64,000 nt of DNA, taken from positions 1 to 64,000 of the forward strand of contig NZ_JAHXBF010000014.1 of NCBI RefSeq assembly GCF_020103695.1, read 5' to 3'. The notes under the pieces were generated by a model. It worked only from the letters and a program-made list of their open reading frames with translations, ran no database searches and was not told the origin of the DNA. Position 1 is the stretch's first letter. Each line of letters starts with the position of its first letter. A program made the translations under genes and the position numbers. Below are positions 54,997-63,679 of the stretch, piece after piece. The DNA is from Hyalangium versicolor (GTDB taxonomy: Bacteria > Myxococcota > Myxococcia > Myxococcales > Myxococcaceae).

Positions 54997-56043
54997 ATGG
55001 GGACGATGACCCAGATCGAGTGCCTCCAGCAGGAAGGGATCCGAAGGCTGGGAAGCCCCAAGCGGGGGTTCCGGTACGTGCGAGCCGACGGTCGCCCGGT
55101 CCCTCGTGCCGAGCGAGAGCGAATCGAAGCGCTGAAGATTCCGCCTGCCTGGACGGACGTGGCGATCTCACCGTCTGTGAAGTCGAAATTACAAGCAGTT
55201 GGAAAGGACAGCGCGGGGCGGTGGCAGTACTACTACCACGAGTCGTTCACGCGGCGGCAGCAGGAGGAGAAGTACCGGAGGATCGTGGGGTTCGCGCGAG
55301 CGCTGCCTCGGATGAGGCGGAGGGTGAGCGAGGATCTGCGGAAACAGGGCCTGGGGCGAGACAAGGTGCTGGCGTGCATGCTGCGCATCCTGGGTACGTG
55401 CTTCATCCGGCCTGGGAGCCAGGTGTACGCGGAGGAGAACGGGAGCTTCGGGCTGGCGACGCTGCGGGCGCGGCACGTGAAGGTGGTGGGCGACACGGTG
55501 TACTTCGACTTCCCGGGCAAGAGCGGTCAGCAGCAGCACCGCGAGCTGAAGGATCGGCGGGTGGCGACGCTCGTCCGGCAGTTGCTGAAGGTGCGAGGCC
55601 GGGACGTATTCAAGTTCGTACTGGACGACGGATTCATCGTGGACGTGCGTCGGCGGCACATCAACGAGTACATCCAGGAAGTGATGGGAGTGGAGTACAC
55701 GGCCAAGGACTTCCGGACGTGGGCTGGGACGTTGATCTGTGCCTGTGCGCTGGCGCGGGCGCGGCAACGGGTGAAGAAGGCGGCGGCCGAGGGCGGAGTG
55801 AAGGCGGCGAAGAAGACCATGGTGGCCGCGGTGCGCGAGGCGGCGGAGCACCTGGGCAACACGCCAGCGGTGGCGAAGTCTTCGTACATCTACCCGTCGG
55901 TGCTCGCGATGTTCGAGCAAGGCAAGGTGGTAGACCGCTACTTCGAGTCCGTGGACGAGCTGACGAAGCACGAGGGTCCAGCTCTGCACTGCTCGGAGAA
56001 GGCGCTGCTGGACATGTTGAAGGAAGACGCCGCACCCGCTTGA
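54997..56043 (+). CDS. Type IB (poxvirus-like) DNA topoisomerase
   Basis: 348 residues; the ATG at 54997 or the one at 55006 could start it. The N-terminal beta domain shows GFRYVRADGRPVP and IPPAWTDVAISP, typical of bacterial TopIB. The catalytic domain has RILGTCFIRPGS (first active Arg region), KDFRTWAGT (second Arg) and SSYIYPSVL, whose first Tyr near 297 is the expected nucleophile that forms the 3'-phosphotyrosine bond. It relaxes supercoils of both signs without ATP. It diverges from the YqiJ-like gene across about 140 bases, which may place it under shared control with the flotillin-ATPase group, but this is inference. Confidence 0.92.
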   Translation: MGTMTQIECLQQEGIRRLGSPKRGFRYVRADGRPVPRAERERIEALKIPPAWTDVAISPSVKSKLQAVGKDSAGRWQYYYHESFTRRQQEEKYRRIVGFARALPRMRRRVSEDLRKQGLGRDKVLACMLRILGTCFIRPGSQVYAEENGSFGLATLRARHVKVVGDTVYFDFPGKSGQQQHRELKDRRVATLVRQLLKVRGRDVFKFVLDDGFIVDVRRRHINEYIQEVMGVEYTAKDFRTWAGTLICACALARARQRVKKAAAEGGVKAAKKTMVAAVREAAEHLGNTPAVAKSSYIYPSVLAMFEQGKVVDRYFESVDELTKHEGPALHCSEKALLDMLKEDAAPA

Positions 56044-56215
56044 GGGAACCGGAAGCCACAGCACCGGCATGTCACCCCGAGAGCGGGCCACTTTGGTGGC
56101 ATCGCCCTGCCCTCCCTCGTTCTTTAGCCTTTGCGAAGCGCTCGGGCTCCCCGTGCCAGGAGCCCCTCGAGAAGGCGGGCTGGTGGAGGGCAGCCGAGAC
56201 GGTGGTGGCCTACCT

Positions 56216-57004
56216 CTACGCCTCGGGCGCAAGCAGCGCAGCGGCACCGAACTCGTTCGCACGCTTGAGGAACGCACCCGGTGTGAGCCCCACGAGCTTC
56301 TGGAAGTCGGCGATGAGGTGCGACTGGTCGTAGTAGCCCGCGTCGAGCGCGACGCGACCCCAGTCGCTCGATGTCGCCGCCAGCCGCAAGGCGCGCTGCA
56401 AGCGAATGGACCGGACAAACTCCTTCGGCCCCACGCCGACGTTCTCCACGAAAGCGCGATGCAGGTGGCGGGTCGTCACGCCCAGCCGCTCGGCCAGAGC
56501 GTCGACCCGCACGTCCTCGCGATCAAGCACGCGGGCCGCGTGGCGCGCCAGCCGGGCGGACACGGGCTCGAACGTCGGCGAGAGCTGCACCGCGAAGGCG
56601 TGCGCGATGCGGTCGAGGAACTCGGGCACGCTCGTTGTGCCGAGAAGCTCGTGGTACAGCGCGGTCGCGGAAGGCCCCCAAAGATGTTCCAACGCAATGA
56701 ACTCATTCTTCAGTTCGTTCGCGGGCCCCCCGAGCAACGGCCTGGACCAGCCGGGCTTGAAGTCGAGTATGACCGCCTTGACGAAGCCGCTCGCCTTCTT
56801 CAGCAGCGAGCGGGTGCGCGGCCCCACCACGGTGATGTCACCGCGACGCCCCTCTTCGATGACACGAAAGACGAGCGAGGTCCGTCCATCGGGCAGCCGG
56901 TCGACGAGACAAGCGCGACCGCTTACGGGCGCGACGGTTCGAACGCTCTCGACGAAGCGAGAGAGAGAGAACATCGAATCGACGCTGGCAATCACGCGGG
57001 CCAT
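56216..57004 (-). CDS. AraC-family transcriptional regulator
   Basis: The start is set at the ATG at 57004 (about 262 residues) because the longer frame would overlap the divergent SDR gene; the ATG at 56974 is also possible and neither has a strong ribosome site. The N-terminal half is an effector or dimerisation domain of the DUF6597-like type (LPDGRTSLVFRV, GPRTRSLLKKASG). The C-terminal half holds the two AraC helix-turn-helix motifs (ALAERLGVTTRHLHRAFVENVGVGPKEFVRSIRLQRAL in two parts, then VALDAGYYDQSHLIADFQKLVGLTPGAFL in two parts). The head-to-head position with the SDR gene suggests that it controls that gene. Confidence 0.88.
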   Translation of the reverse strand: MARVIASVDSMFSLSRFVESVRTVAPVSGRACLVDRLPDGRTSLVFRVIEEGRRGDITVVGPRTRSLLKKASGFVKAVILDFKPGWSRPLLGGPANELKNEFIALEHLWGPSATALYHELLGTTSVPEFLDRIAHAFAVQLSPTFEPVSARLARHAARVLDREDVRVDALAERLGVTTRHLHRAFVENVGVGPKEFVRSIRLQRALRLAATSSDWGRVALDAGYYDQSHLIADFQKLVGLTPGAFLKRANEFGAAALLAPEA

Positions 57005-57104
57005 ACCCAGACTTTCATGCACCGAGCCGATGCGTGCAACCCCACGCGATGCAACCTGTCCGATCCTTCCAATCGCTTCGCCGGCGCAGTGACTAGGAAT
57101 GGGC

Positions 57105-58088
57105 ATGACCCATCAGCAACGTCCCCTCGGAACCGGCTTCACCGCATCCTCGACCACCGAAGAGGTCCTTCGCGGCGTCGATCTGGCCGGAAAGAACATC
57201 ATCGTCACCGGCGGTCATGGGCGCCTCGGCCTCGAGACGACGCGCGCTCTGGCCCAGGCCGGCGCGTCTGTCACGGTGGCCGCGCGCGATCTGGAGCGCG
57301 CCGGTCGCGCCATCGCGGGCATCTCGCGCGCGGAGGTGAGCAGGCTCGACCTCGTCGATCCAAAATCCATCAATGACTTCGTAGCTCGTTGGCTCGCATC
57401 GCCCCGCCCGCTCCACGTCCTCATCAACGGTGCCACTCCGAAGGCCCCCCCGACGCTCACGCTGGACGCGCGCGGCTTCGAGATCCAGTTCGCGACCAGT
57501 CACCTCGGTCACTTCCAGCTCACGCTCGGGTTGCTGCCAGCGCTCCGGGCGGCGCACGGCGCTCGCGTGGTCAACCTGTCTTCCGGCGCGCAGCGCATCG
57601 GCACCCTGCGTTGGGATGACCTCCACTTCGCGAACGGCGGCTACGACCCGCAGGTCGCCTACGCGCAGGCGAAGAAGGCAAACGTGCTCTTCACCGTGGA
57701 ATTGGATCGCCGCTTCGCGAAGGACGGCATCCGGGCCTTCGCTGTCCACCCAGGCGTTGTCGTCGACCCCCAGCAGCCCGGCACACCGGCCTACCAGTCG
57801 CTCCGGGCCATGGGCCTGATCAACGAAGCCGGCCAGCCCATCATCGATCCGGAGCGCGGCAAGAAGGCGGTGAAGCAAGGCGCCAGCACCATCGTCTTCG
57901 CTGCCACGAGTCCGCTGCTTGCCGACCTTGGAGGCGTCTACCTGAAGGACAACGACGTGTCTCGCCTCGACGACGAGCCGCGCCCCCTCACCGCGGACAG
58001 CATCCCGTCGGAGGTCGCTTCACACTCCATCGATCCGCAGTCCGCGCAGCGCTTGTGGGAGCTGAGCGAGCACCTCCTGAAGAGGTGA
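57105..58088 (+). CDS. Short-chain dehydrogenase/reductase
   Basis: The start is placed at the ATG at 57105, seven bases after AGGA. The product of 327 residues has the Rossmann nucleotide-binding motif TGGHGRLG near 29-36, NGATP (equivalent to the NNAG strand end), the catalytic Ser in NLSSGAQ near 165 and YAQAK near 185. Length and sequence place it near the retinol dehydrogenase/protochlorophyllide reductase-like group, longer than the classical 250 residues. The substrate is unknown. An AraC gene lies head to head. Confidence 0.92.
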   Translation: MTHQQRPLGTGFTASSTTEEVLRGVDLAGKNIIVTGGHGRLGLETTRALAQAGASVTVAARDLERAGRAIAGISRAEVSRLDLVDPKSINDFVARWLASPRPLHVLINGATPKAPPTLTLDARGFEIQFATSHLGHFQLTLGLLPALRAAHGARVVNLSSGAQRIGTLRWDDLHFANGGYDPQVAYAQAKKANVLFTVELDRRFAKDGIRAFAVHPGVVVDPQQPGTPAYQSLRAMGLINEAGQPIIDPERGKKAVKQGASTIVFAATSPLLADLGGVYLKDNDVSRLDDEPRPLTADSIPSEVASHSIDPQSAQRLWELSEHLLKR

Positions 58089-58137
58089 AGAAGCTGGGAC
58101 CGGTGACATGGGCGTACCGCATGGCATTCTCCCGGCC

Positions 58138-58596
58138 ATGTCCCAAGTGACCTTCCGTGAGGCGACCGCTGCAGACCTCTCCACTCTCCTCGCTCTGCTC
58201 GCCGACGATGCCATCGCCCGGGAGCGCACGGGCTACGTGGACGAGCCCACCCTGGAGGTGCGCGCCGCCTTCGACGAGATCGCCACAGACCCGAACAATG
58301 TGCTCGTAGTGGGCGAACGCATAGGCGAGGTGGTGGCCTGCCTGCAGCTCACGTTCATCCCCGGTCTGAGCCGCGGCGGCATGCGGCGCGCGCTCGTGGA
58401 GGCGGTACGCGTGCGCGCGGACCTGCGGGGCCAGCGCATCGGCGAGCAATTGATGCAGGACGCGATGGCCCGCGCCCGAGCCCGCGGCTGCCGCCTCATC
58501 CAGCTCACCACCGACAAGCGCCGCCAAGCGGCCCACCGTTTCTACGCACGCCTCGGCTTCGAGGCGAGCCACGAGGGGATGAAGCGCACACTCTGA
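58138..58596 (+). CDS. GNAT-family N-acetyltransferase
   Basis: 152 residues from the ATG at 58138, where family homology begins (SQVTFREATAADLSTLLAL); an ATG at 58108 is also open with a GGTGAC site. The fold markers are the acceptor-side strand VVGERIGEVVACLQLTFIPGLSRGG, the acetyl-CoA loop VRADLRGQRIGEQLM (R/Q-x-x-G-x-G/A type), and the end HRFYARLGFEASHEGMKRTL. It acetylates an amine of unknown identity. It starts 50 bases after the SDR gene and could be in its transcript. Confidence 0.9.
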   Translation: MSQVTFREATAADLSTLLALLADDAIARERTGYVDEPTLEVRAAFDEIATDPNNVLVVGERIGEVVACLQLTFIPGLSRGGMRRALVEAVRVRADLRGQRIGEQLMQDAMARARARGCRLIQLTTDKRRQAAHRFYARLGFEASHEGMKRTL

Positions 58597-58749
58597 ATCG
58601 CGCCCACGCTGCGAGCCGAGGCGCTCTTCCAGGATCGTCTCGTCTGCGTGGTCCGGCGCGGAGGCCGCGAGACACCGCCATCCATTGATGCCATCGATTC
58701 CTCCCATGTCGACAATCGGTTGGACGATGGCCTGAGCCTCCGCCTATAG
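58597..58749 (+). pseudogene. Remnant of a LysR-type regulator substrate-binding domain
   Basis: A 50-codon frame right after the GNAT stop reads LRAEALFQDRLVCVVRRGG, a close match in style to the conserved core of LysR substrate-binding domains, and then degenerates. There is no helix-turn-helix part, no start codon and no continuation, so it is a decayed fragment. Identification is from pattern memory. Confidence 0.45.
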
Positions 58750-58977
58750 GCCTCCCCTGCTTCAGGTGGACCAGCCAAGGATCGGTACGATGATCGTCGA
58801 GTACAGTCGTGCTGGGTCGAGGCAAGCCGTTCTTCGCCGCCCCCCGACCGCCGCTCCGCCTTGTGGCCAGCGACCGGGTCGGCGAGGACGCGATCCGGTT
58901 AACGTACGTTCCCGCCTGATTTGTCCGTGCCGTAGGCTCGGTGCAGAGAGGGCTGCCCGCGCCGGGAGGAGTCCACC

Positions 58978-60147
58978 ATGAAGCAATCTCAACGGAGAGG
59001 GTGGCTCGTGTTGCTCGGGCTGCTGCTGGCGGCGCCAGCCACGGCCCAGAAAGCGAAGGACGTCTGTGGAGACCGTCCGCACTGTATCGTGAAGGGCACC
59101 CAGCGCGCACCCAAGGGCCACGAGGTGGTCGAGCTGTCACTGGGAAAAGAGAGTGGGAAAGAGGAGGAGGAAGACTCCAAGTGCGAGCAGAAGGAGTGGT
59201 GGCTGCGCAGGCCCGACAAGTCCGTGGTCAAGCTGCTCGACTCCTGCCCCGAGACCCAGGGTATCGGCGAGGACGAAGTGAACGTGGAAAAGAATCGCTT
59301 CATCCACACGGTGACAGGCGGCGCCCGTGAGCGATGGGAGCGCGTGGCGGAGTTGCAGCTGGTGCCCCTGGTGTGGGCCCGCGGCGAACAAGTCAGCTAT
59401 GACGCCCTGGACACCGAGAAGATGAACAGGGCGAGCTTCGACTACGCCACCTTCGAGGGCCGCTCGACCTGGGCAAGCTGCGAGACCGTGAAGGCGCAGC
59501 TCGTCCCCGCAGTCGCGGTGCCCGCGCACTTCCTCAGCGAGGGGTGGAAGCGCATGTCGCTTGGGCGCTGCTCGGTGGACGGCTCCTTCGTCCTGCGCGG
59601 GAAGGCGCAGGGGGAGGAGGACGCCCGGATCCGCGCCGTGCTCGCCCAGGGGAACGTGCTCCTGTTGGAAGTGATGGACGACACCTGGACGGGACCGGGG
59701 GAGAAGTGGCTCACGGATGACCACGTGGAGCTCTGGCTGTCCGGCTGGGGCCCGACATCCTTCAATACCTGCGATGATGAAGAAGAGCAGACCGGGCTCC
59801 TCCAGTGGGGGATCCGCATCGCCGATGGCAAGGTGTTCTCAGCGTACGGGGAGCCCAAGGAGCCGCTCCCCGTCGAAGTCGCGCGCGAGGGTAAGGTCGC
59901 TCACCTGAAGATCCAGCTCCCCTGGGAGCCGGGCGGGCTGACGGTCATCTACAGCGACAGCGATGAGGGCAAGAAGCAGGAGCTCATGGTGGGCACCAGC
60001 GCGCTCAAGTTCGGGCGCGCGGCCACGCTCTCTCAGGTTTGGAGGATCACTCCCGCCCAGGCCACCTGCGAGGTGAAGGAGAACCAGCTCGTCCCTGTCC
60101 GCACGGAGCTGCATCCCAAGCCCGGCGAGACCGCCATCGGCGAGTGA
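58978..60147 (+). CDS. Secreted protein with CBM9/DOMON-like region
   Basis: 389 residues with a strong GGAGGAG site before the ATG. Signal peptide residues 1-23 (cleavage near TAQ-KA). The mature part starts with Cys-containing segments (VCGDRPHCIVKG), an acidic Lys/Glu stretch (near 58-68), then beta-rich sequence. Residues about 210-370 resemble the CBM9/DOMON-like sandwich: LLLEVMDDTWTGPGEKW, then DDHVELWLSGW, and WGIRIADGKVFSAYG. Such domains bind sugars or haem. No catalytic residues are visible. It converges on the FAD dehydrogenase gene. Confidence 0.75.
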   Translation: MKQSQRRGWLVLLGLLLAAPATAQKAKDVCGDRPHCIVKGTQRAPKGHEVVELSLGKESGKEEEEDSKCEQKEWWLRRPDKSVVKLLDSCPETQGIGEDEVNVEKNRFIHTVTGGARERWERVAELQLVPLVWARGEQVSYDALDTEKMNRASFDYATFEGRSTWASCETVKAQLVPAVAVPAHFLSEGWKRMSLGRCSVDGSFVLRGKAQGEEDARIRAVLAQGNVLLLEVMDDTWTGPGEKWLTDDHVELWLSGWGPTSFNTCDDEEEQTGLLQWGIRIADGKVFSAYGEPKEPLPVEVAREGKVAHLKIQLPWEPGGLTVIYSDSDEGKKQELMVGTSALKFGRAATLSQVWRITPAQATCEVKENQLVPVRTELHPKPGETAIGE

Positions 60148-60229
60148 TGACACCAGGGTGGAGCGGCGCGGGGGGCTGCGGGTCAAGGCTCGCCCCTCTG
60201 GAGGATGCCCGCCACCTCAGGCGGCTCGT

Positions 60230-61900
60230 CTAGAGACTGTCAGCGAGCGCGCGGCCGGCGGCGCGGCCGGAGAAGATACATCCTCCGAGGAACGTTCCTT
60301 CGAGTGCGTTGTAGCCGTGCACGCCACCGCCACCGAAGCCTGCCACTTCTCCGGCTGCGTAGAGTCCTGGGATCGGGTTTCCATCACTCCCAAGCGCACG
60401 CGAGGAGAGATCCGTCTGGATGCCGCCGAGCGTCTTGCGCGTGAGGATGTGCAGCCTCACGCCGACAAGCGGACCGGCATCGGGATCGAGGATCCGATGT
60501 GGAGCGGCCGTGCGCCCGAGGCGGTCGCCGAGCGTCTTGCGCGAATTGTGGATGCCTTGAATCTGCGCATCCTTGCTGAAGGAGTTCGCGATCTGCAGGT
60601 CGCGGGCCTCGATCTGCCTGCGGATGTTGGCGGGATCGAGCAGCGGCTTGTCGGTGAGCGCATTCATGCGCCTGACCAGGGCCTCGAGATCACGCTCGAT
60701 CACGAAGTCCGCGCCGTGCTTCTTGAACGCCTCCACGGGGCCAGGTGCGGCGCGGTTCAGCAGTCGCGCCTGCACGAACGCTCTCTTGCTCTTCGACGTG
60801 ATGTCGGGGTTCTGCTCCGAGCCCGACAGCGCGAACTCCTTGGCGATGATCTTCTGCGTCGCGATGAACCAGGAGTGATCGTATTGCGCAATGTCCGGCG
60901 TGGTGCGCAGATAGCGAAGCGTGCCCAGCGTGTCGTAGCCAGGCAGGAAGGGCTCCGGCAGACGCCGGCCGAGCGCGTCGAACCACATCGACGACGGCCC
61001 CGGAAGGATCCGGATCGCGTGGTTCGGCCAGATCGGGCTCCAGTTGATGATGCCTTCGGTGTAGTGCCACATGCGGTCGCGATTCACGAGCCGCACGCCA
61101 GAGCCGACGGCGATGTCCAGCATCCGGCCATCGACGTACGCCGGCACTCCCGTGAGCATCGACGCGGGCGGCGTCCCCATCCGCTGGGGCCAGTACTGCC
61201 GCACCATCTGGTGGTTCGCGCCGATGCCACCGGTCGTGATGACGACAGCCTGCGCCGACAGCTCGAACTGCCCGACGGCCGTCCGGTTCGACGGGGCACC
61301 ACGGACGGCGTCATCCGGCGCGAGCACGGTGCCGCGCACGCCGGTCACCGCGCCATGAGTGAATACCAGCTCGTCGACGCGGTGGCGGTTGTGGAACGAG
61401 ACCAACCCGCGTGCTTCGGCCTCGAGCGCGGAATTCGCGAAGGGCTCGACGATGCCGGTGCCCGTACCCCACGCGACGTGAAAGCGCGGCACCGAGTTGC
61501 CATGGCCCGTCGCTCTCAGAGAGCCGCGTTCGGCCCAGCCCACCGTCGGGAGGAAGCTGATGCCTTGCTCGGTGAGATACGAACGCTTCTCTCCGGCCGC
61601 GAACTCCACATACGCGCGCGCCCAGCGGCTTGCCCACCGATCCTCATCGTCGAGCCGATCGAACGCGGCGCTGCCTTGCCAGTCGTTCCACGCGAGATCG
61701 AACGAGTCCTTGATACCCAGCCGACGTTGCTCGGGGCTGTTCACGAGGAAGATGCCGCCGAACGACCAGTACGCCTGACCACCAAGATTGCCCTTGTTCT
61801 CCTGGTCGACGAGCGCGACCTTCTTGCCTCGACGAGTCAGCTCGTGCGTGGCAACCAAGCCGGCCAGCCCAGCGCCGACGACGATCACGTCAACAGCCAT
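60230..61900 (-). CDS. FAD-dependent dehydrogenase (FAD_binding_2 family, 3-oxosteroid dehydrogenase-like)
   Basis: 556 residues with GGGAGG about six bases before the ATG. The N-terminus has the dinucleotide fold VVGAGLAGLVATHELTRRG. The central part holds the substrate domain, and AVVITTGGIGANHQMV is the second FAD contact. The C-terminal FAD signature reads GLYAAGEVAGFGGGGVHGYNALEGTFLGGCIFSGR. This arrangement is the FAD_binding_2 group that includes flavocytochrome fumarate reductases and 3-oxosteroid 1-dehydrogenases, and close relatives are labelled FAD-binding dehydrogenase. It is soluble with no signal. The substrate is unknown. Confidence 0.9.
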   Translation of the reverse strand: MAVDVIVVGAGLAGLVATHELTRRGKKVALVDQENKGNLGGQAYWSFGGIFLVNSPEQRRLGIKDSFDLAWNDWQGSAAFDRLDDEDRWASRWARAYVEFAAGEKRSYLTEQGISFLPTVGWAERGSLRATGHGNSVPRFHVAWGTGTGIVEPFANSALEAEARGLVSFHNRHRVDELVFTHGAVTGVRGTVLAPDDAVRGAPSNRTAVGQFELSAQAVVITTGGIGANHQMVRQYWPQRMGTPPASMLTGVPAYVDGRMLDIAVGSGVRLVNRDRMWHYTEGIINWSPIWPNHAIRILPGPSSMWFDALGRRLPEPFLPGYDTLGTLRYLRTTPDIAQYDHSWFIATQKIIAKEFALSGSEQNPDITSKSKRAFVQARLLNRAAPGPVEAFKKHGADFVIERDLEALVRRMNALTDKPLLDPANIRRQIEARDLQIANSFSKDAQIQGIHNSRKTLGDRLGRTAAPHRILDPDAGPLVGVRLHILTRKTLGGIQTDLSSRALGSDGNPIPGLYAAGEVAGFGGGGVHGYNALEGTFLGGCIFSGRAAGRALADSL

Positions 61901-62052
61901 ACGGTCCTCCCTCGCGCTGCACGCCGGGTTTCGATACCCCGGCGTGTCATGAGGTTACGGCAATGTCGGTCGCGACCGAAGCTGCTTGTTCTTCTCGTTT
62001 GAGCGGTGCCGCACCCGAGGGCCAGCGCGGCGGTGAGCAGTGCCCACCTCAT
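61885..62052 (-). pseudogene. Possible truncated small lipoprotein gene
   Basis: An ATG at 62052 sits five bases after CGGAGGAG, one of the best ribosome sites in the window, and starts a lipoprotein signal (lipobox ALGC). After about 22 residues the translation turns into Arg-rich sequence that runs into the FAD gene start by 16 bases. This looks like the 5' end of a gene whose body has been lost, though a real 55-residue product cannot be excluded. Confidence 0.35.
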
Positions 62053-62080
62053 CGCGGCTCCTCCGAGGTGGGCGAGCGAA

Positions 62081-62212
62081 GCATGGGCCCACCGCCGCAT
62101 AACACTTACCCTGGTAGTCATAGAGCGTGTCGCCGCATGGGGCGCGCTCGCCTTCGATGGGGCCGAGCCAACACCCGCCATTGCTCACCCGCTGGTGGCA
62201 CCAGGGTCTCAA
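62081..62212 (-). pseudogene. Cys-rich coding remnant downstream of rtcB
   Basis: After the RtcB stop the same frame reads LRPWCHQRVSNGGCWLGPIE and then PCGDTLYDYQGKCYAAV. The even Cys spacing and aromatic content look like real protein sequence (C-terminal half of a small secreted protein) with no start of its own. Probably a 5'-truncated gene. Identification is weak. Confidence 0.35.
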
Positions 62213-62254
62213 GGCCGCGATCGACTCGGCTCCGGATATCCCGCCCGGACCCGC

Positions 62255-63679
62255 TCAGGCCTTGAACGTGAGCAGCGGAGCCATCCGCGCCACCTCGCGG
62301 ACGATGCCAGCCTCCACCTGCGAGGCCACCACCGGCCCAATGGGCTTGTACGCGGCGGGCGCCTCCTCGATGCGGCGCTCCTCGCGCAGGGTGATGCAGT
62401 CCACGCCGGTGAGCCCCAGCGCCTCGTCCCGCCGGTCCGCCCCACCCCGGGCCATGGAGAAGCGCGAGCGCGCCCGCCCCGCGCCGTGCGAGGCCGAGGC
62501 CAGTGCAGCCGAGTCACCGCACCCCACCATGAGGTAGGACGCCGCGCCCATGGAGCCGGGGATGATGACGGGCTGGTCCGCCTCGGCGGGGCAGGCCCCC
62601 TTGCGCGCCAGCCAGCCGCCCTCCCATGGCAGGGTGATGTTGTGGGGCACGTCGTAGACGAGCGGAGCCTCCACATCTCCGAAGAGCTCGCGCAGGGTCT
62701 GCCGCAGCAGCTCCGCCAGCAGTAACCGGTTGAGGAAGGCGTAGTTGGCGGCGGTGGCCTCGGCCCTGAGGTACTCCGAGACGAGCTCCGGCTCCGCCAG
62801 CGGGAGGATGCCGCTCTCAGGGAACGGAGCTCCGGCGGGCCACGCCGCGCGCGCCCGGTCCTGCCACGCCATGCCCACGTGCTTGCCCACGTCACGCGAG
62901 CCCGAGTGAATCATGAAGGCGAGCTGGCCCTCACGCACACCCCACTCCCAGGCCCGCGACCGGTCCGCCACTGCCTCCACACGCTGCACCTCGACGAAGT
63001 GGTTGCCGCCGCCGATGGTGGCCAGGCCCGCGTCCCGCACCACGCCGGGCTTCACGAGCCCCGAGGGCGCCCAGGACGGGTCCCCCTCCAGCGCTCCGCC
63101 CAGATAGATGCGGGTGGACTCACGATCCAACTGCGCCAGATCCGCCCTCGCGGAGCAGCCCAGCGGCTGGTCCACGGTCTCCAGGAGCCAGCCGGGGATG
63201 CCATCGCGCAGCAGCGCCTCGGCGGCCCGCGAGGACATGGCCACGTCCCGGGTGCCGAAGAAGTAGTGGCCCTTCATGCGCTCCACGAAGGCGTCGCGCT
63301 GGGAGAGGAAGTCCTCCACGCGCAGATCGGCCACGTGCAGGCGCATGCCACAGTTGATGTCGGTGCCCACAGCTCCGGGCACCACCAGACCGCGCGTGTG
63401 CAGCACCGAGCCGATGGCCACACCGGAGTCTCCCGGGTGAAAGTCGGGGGTGGCGCGCACGCGCAGGACGGAGCCGCCGCCGGGGTGCTTCAGGGCTGCG
63501 AGGTGGGCGAGCTGCCGGAAGGCCTTGCCCTCCACGGGCAGGTCCGGCGGGAGGAGGACTTCAGCGGGCGGCGCGTTCGCGTCACCCAGGAGGCGGACAG
63601 AGTAGAGGCGACCGTCATAGGTCACCTCGAGCCCCTCGCGGGCGAGTGCCCGGAGGAGCCGATTCAGGTTCGGCTGCAT
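62255..63679 (-). CDS. rtcB: RtcB-family RNA ligase
   Basis: 474 residues, longer than E. coli RtcB (408). RtcB joins RNA 2',3'-cyclic phosphate or 3'-phosphate ends to 5'-OH ends using GTP and Mn(II). The metal-site and catalytic motifs are present: GTDINCGMR near 103-109 (Asp, Cys), GGGNHFVEVQ near 220 (His), HSGSRDVG near 256 (His), PHNITLP, GSMG, and HGAGR near 394, whose His is the expected guanylylation site. The N-terminal 40 residues (NLNRLLRALAREGLEVTYDG) are specific to a bacterial subgroup. No rtcA, archease or RtcR gene is adjacent. RNA repair is the known role of the family. Confidence 0.9.
   Translation of the reverse strand: MQPNLNRLLRALAREGLEVTYDGRLYSVRLLGDANAPPAEVLLPPDLPVEGKAFRQLAHLAALKHPGGGSVLRVRATPDFHPGDSGVAIGSVLHTRGLVVPGAVGTDINCGMRLHVADLRVEDFLSQRDAFVERMKGHYFFGTRDVAMSSRAAEALLRDGIPGWLLETVDQPLGCSARADLAQLDRESTRIYLGGALEGDPSWAPSGLVKPGVVRDAGLATIGGGNHFVEVQRVEAVADRSRAWEWGVREGQLAFMIHSGSRDVGKHVGMAWQDRARAAWPAGAPFPESGILPLAEPELVSEYLRAEATAANYAFLNRLLLAELLRQTLRELFGDVEAPLVYDVPHNITLPWEGGWLARKGACPAEADQPVIIPGSMGAASYLMVGCGDSAALASASHGAGRARSRFSMARGGADRRDEALGLTGVDCITLREERRIEEAPAAYKPIGPVVASQVEAGIVREVARMAPLLTFKA

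Noticed and set aside
56044..56215. Possible small gene between topoisomerase IB and AraC genes
   Set aside because: Frames run into both neighbours' antisense and show no coding character.
58749..58977. Possible small gene in the gap before the 389-residue secreted protein
   Set aside because: Short frames here have no ribosome site or protein-like composition; the gap more likely holds a promoter.
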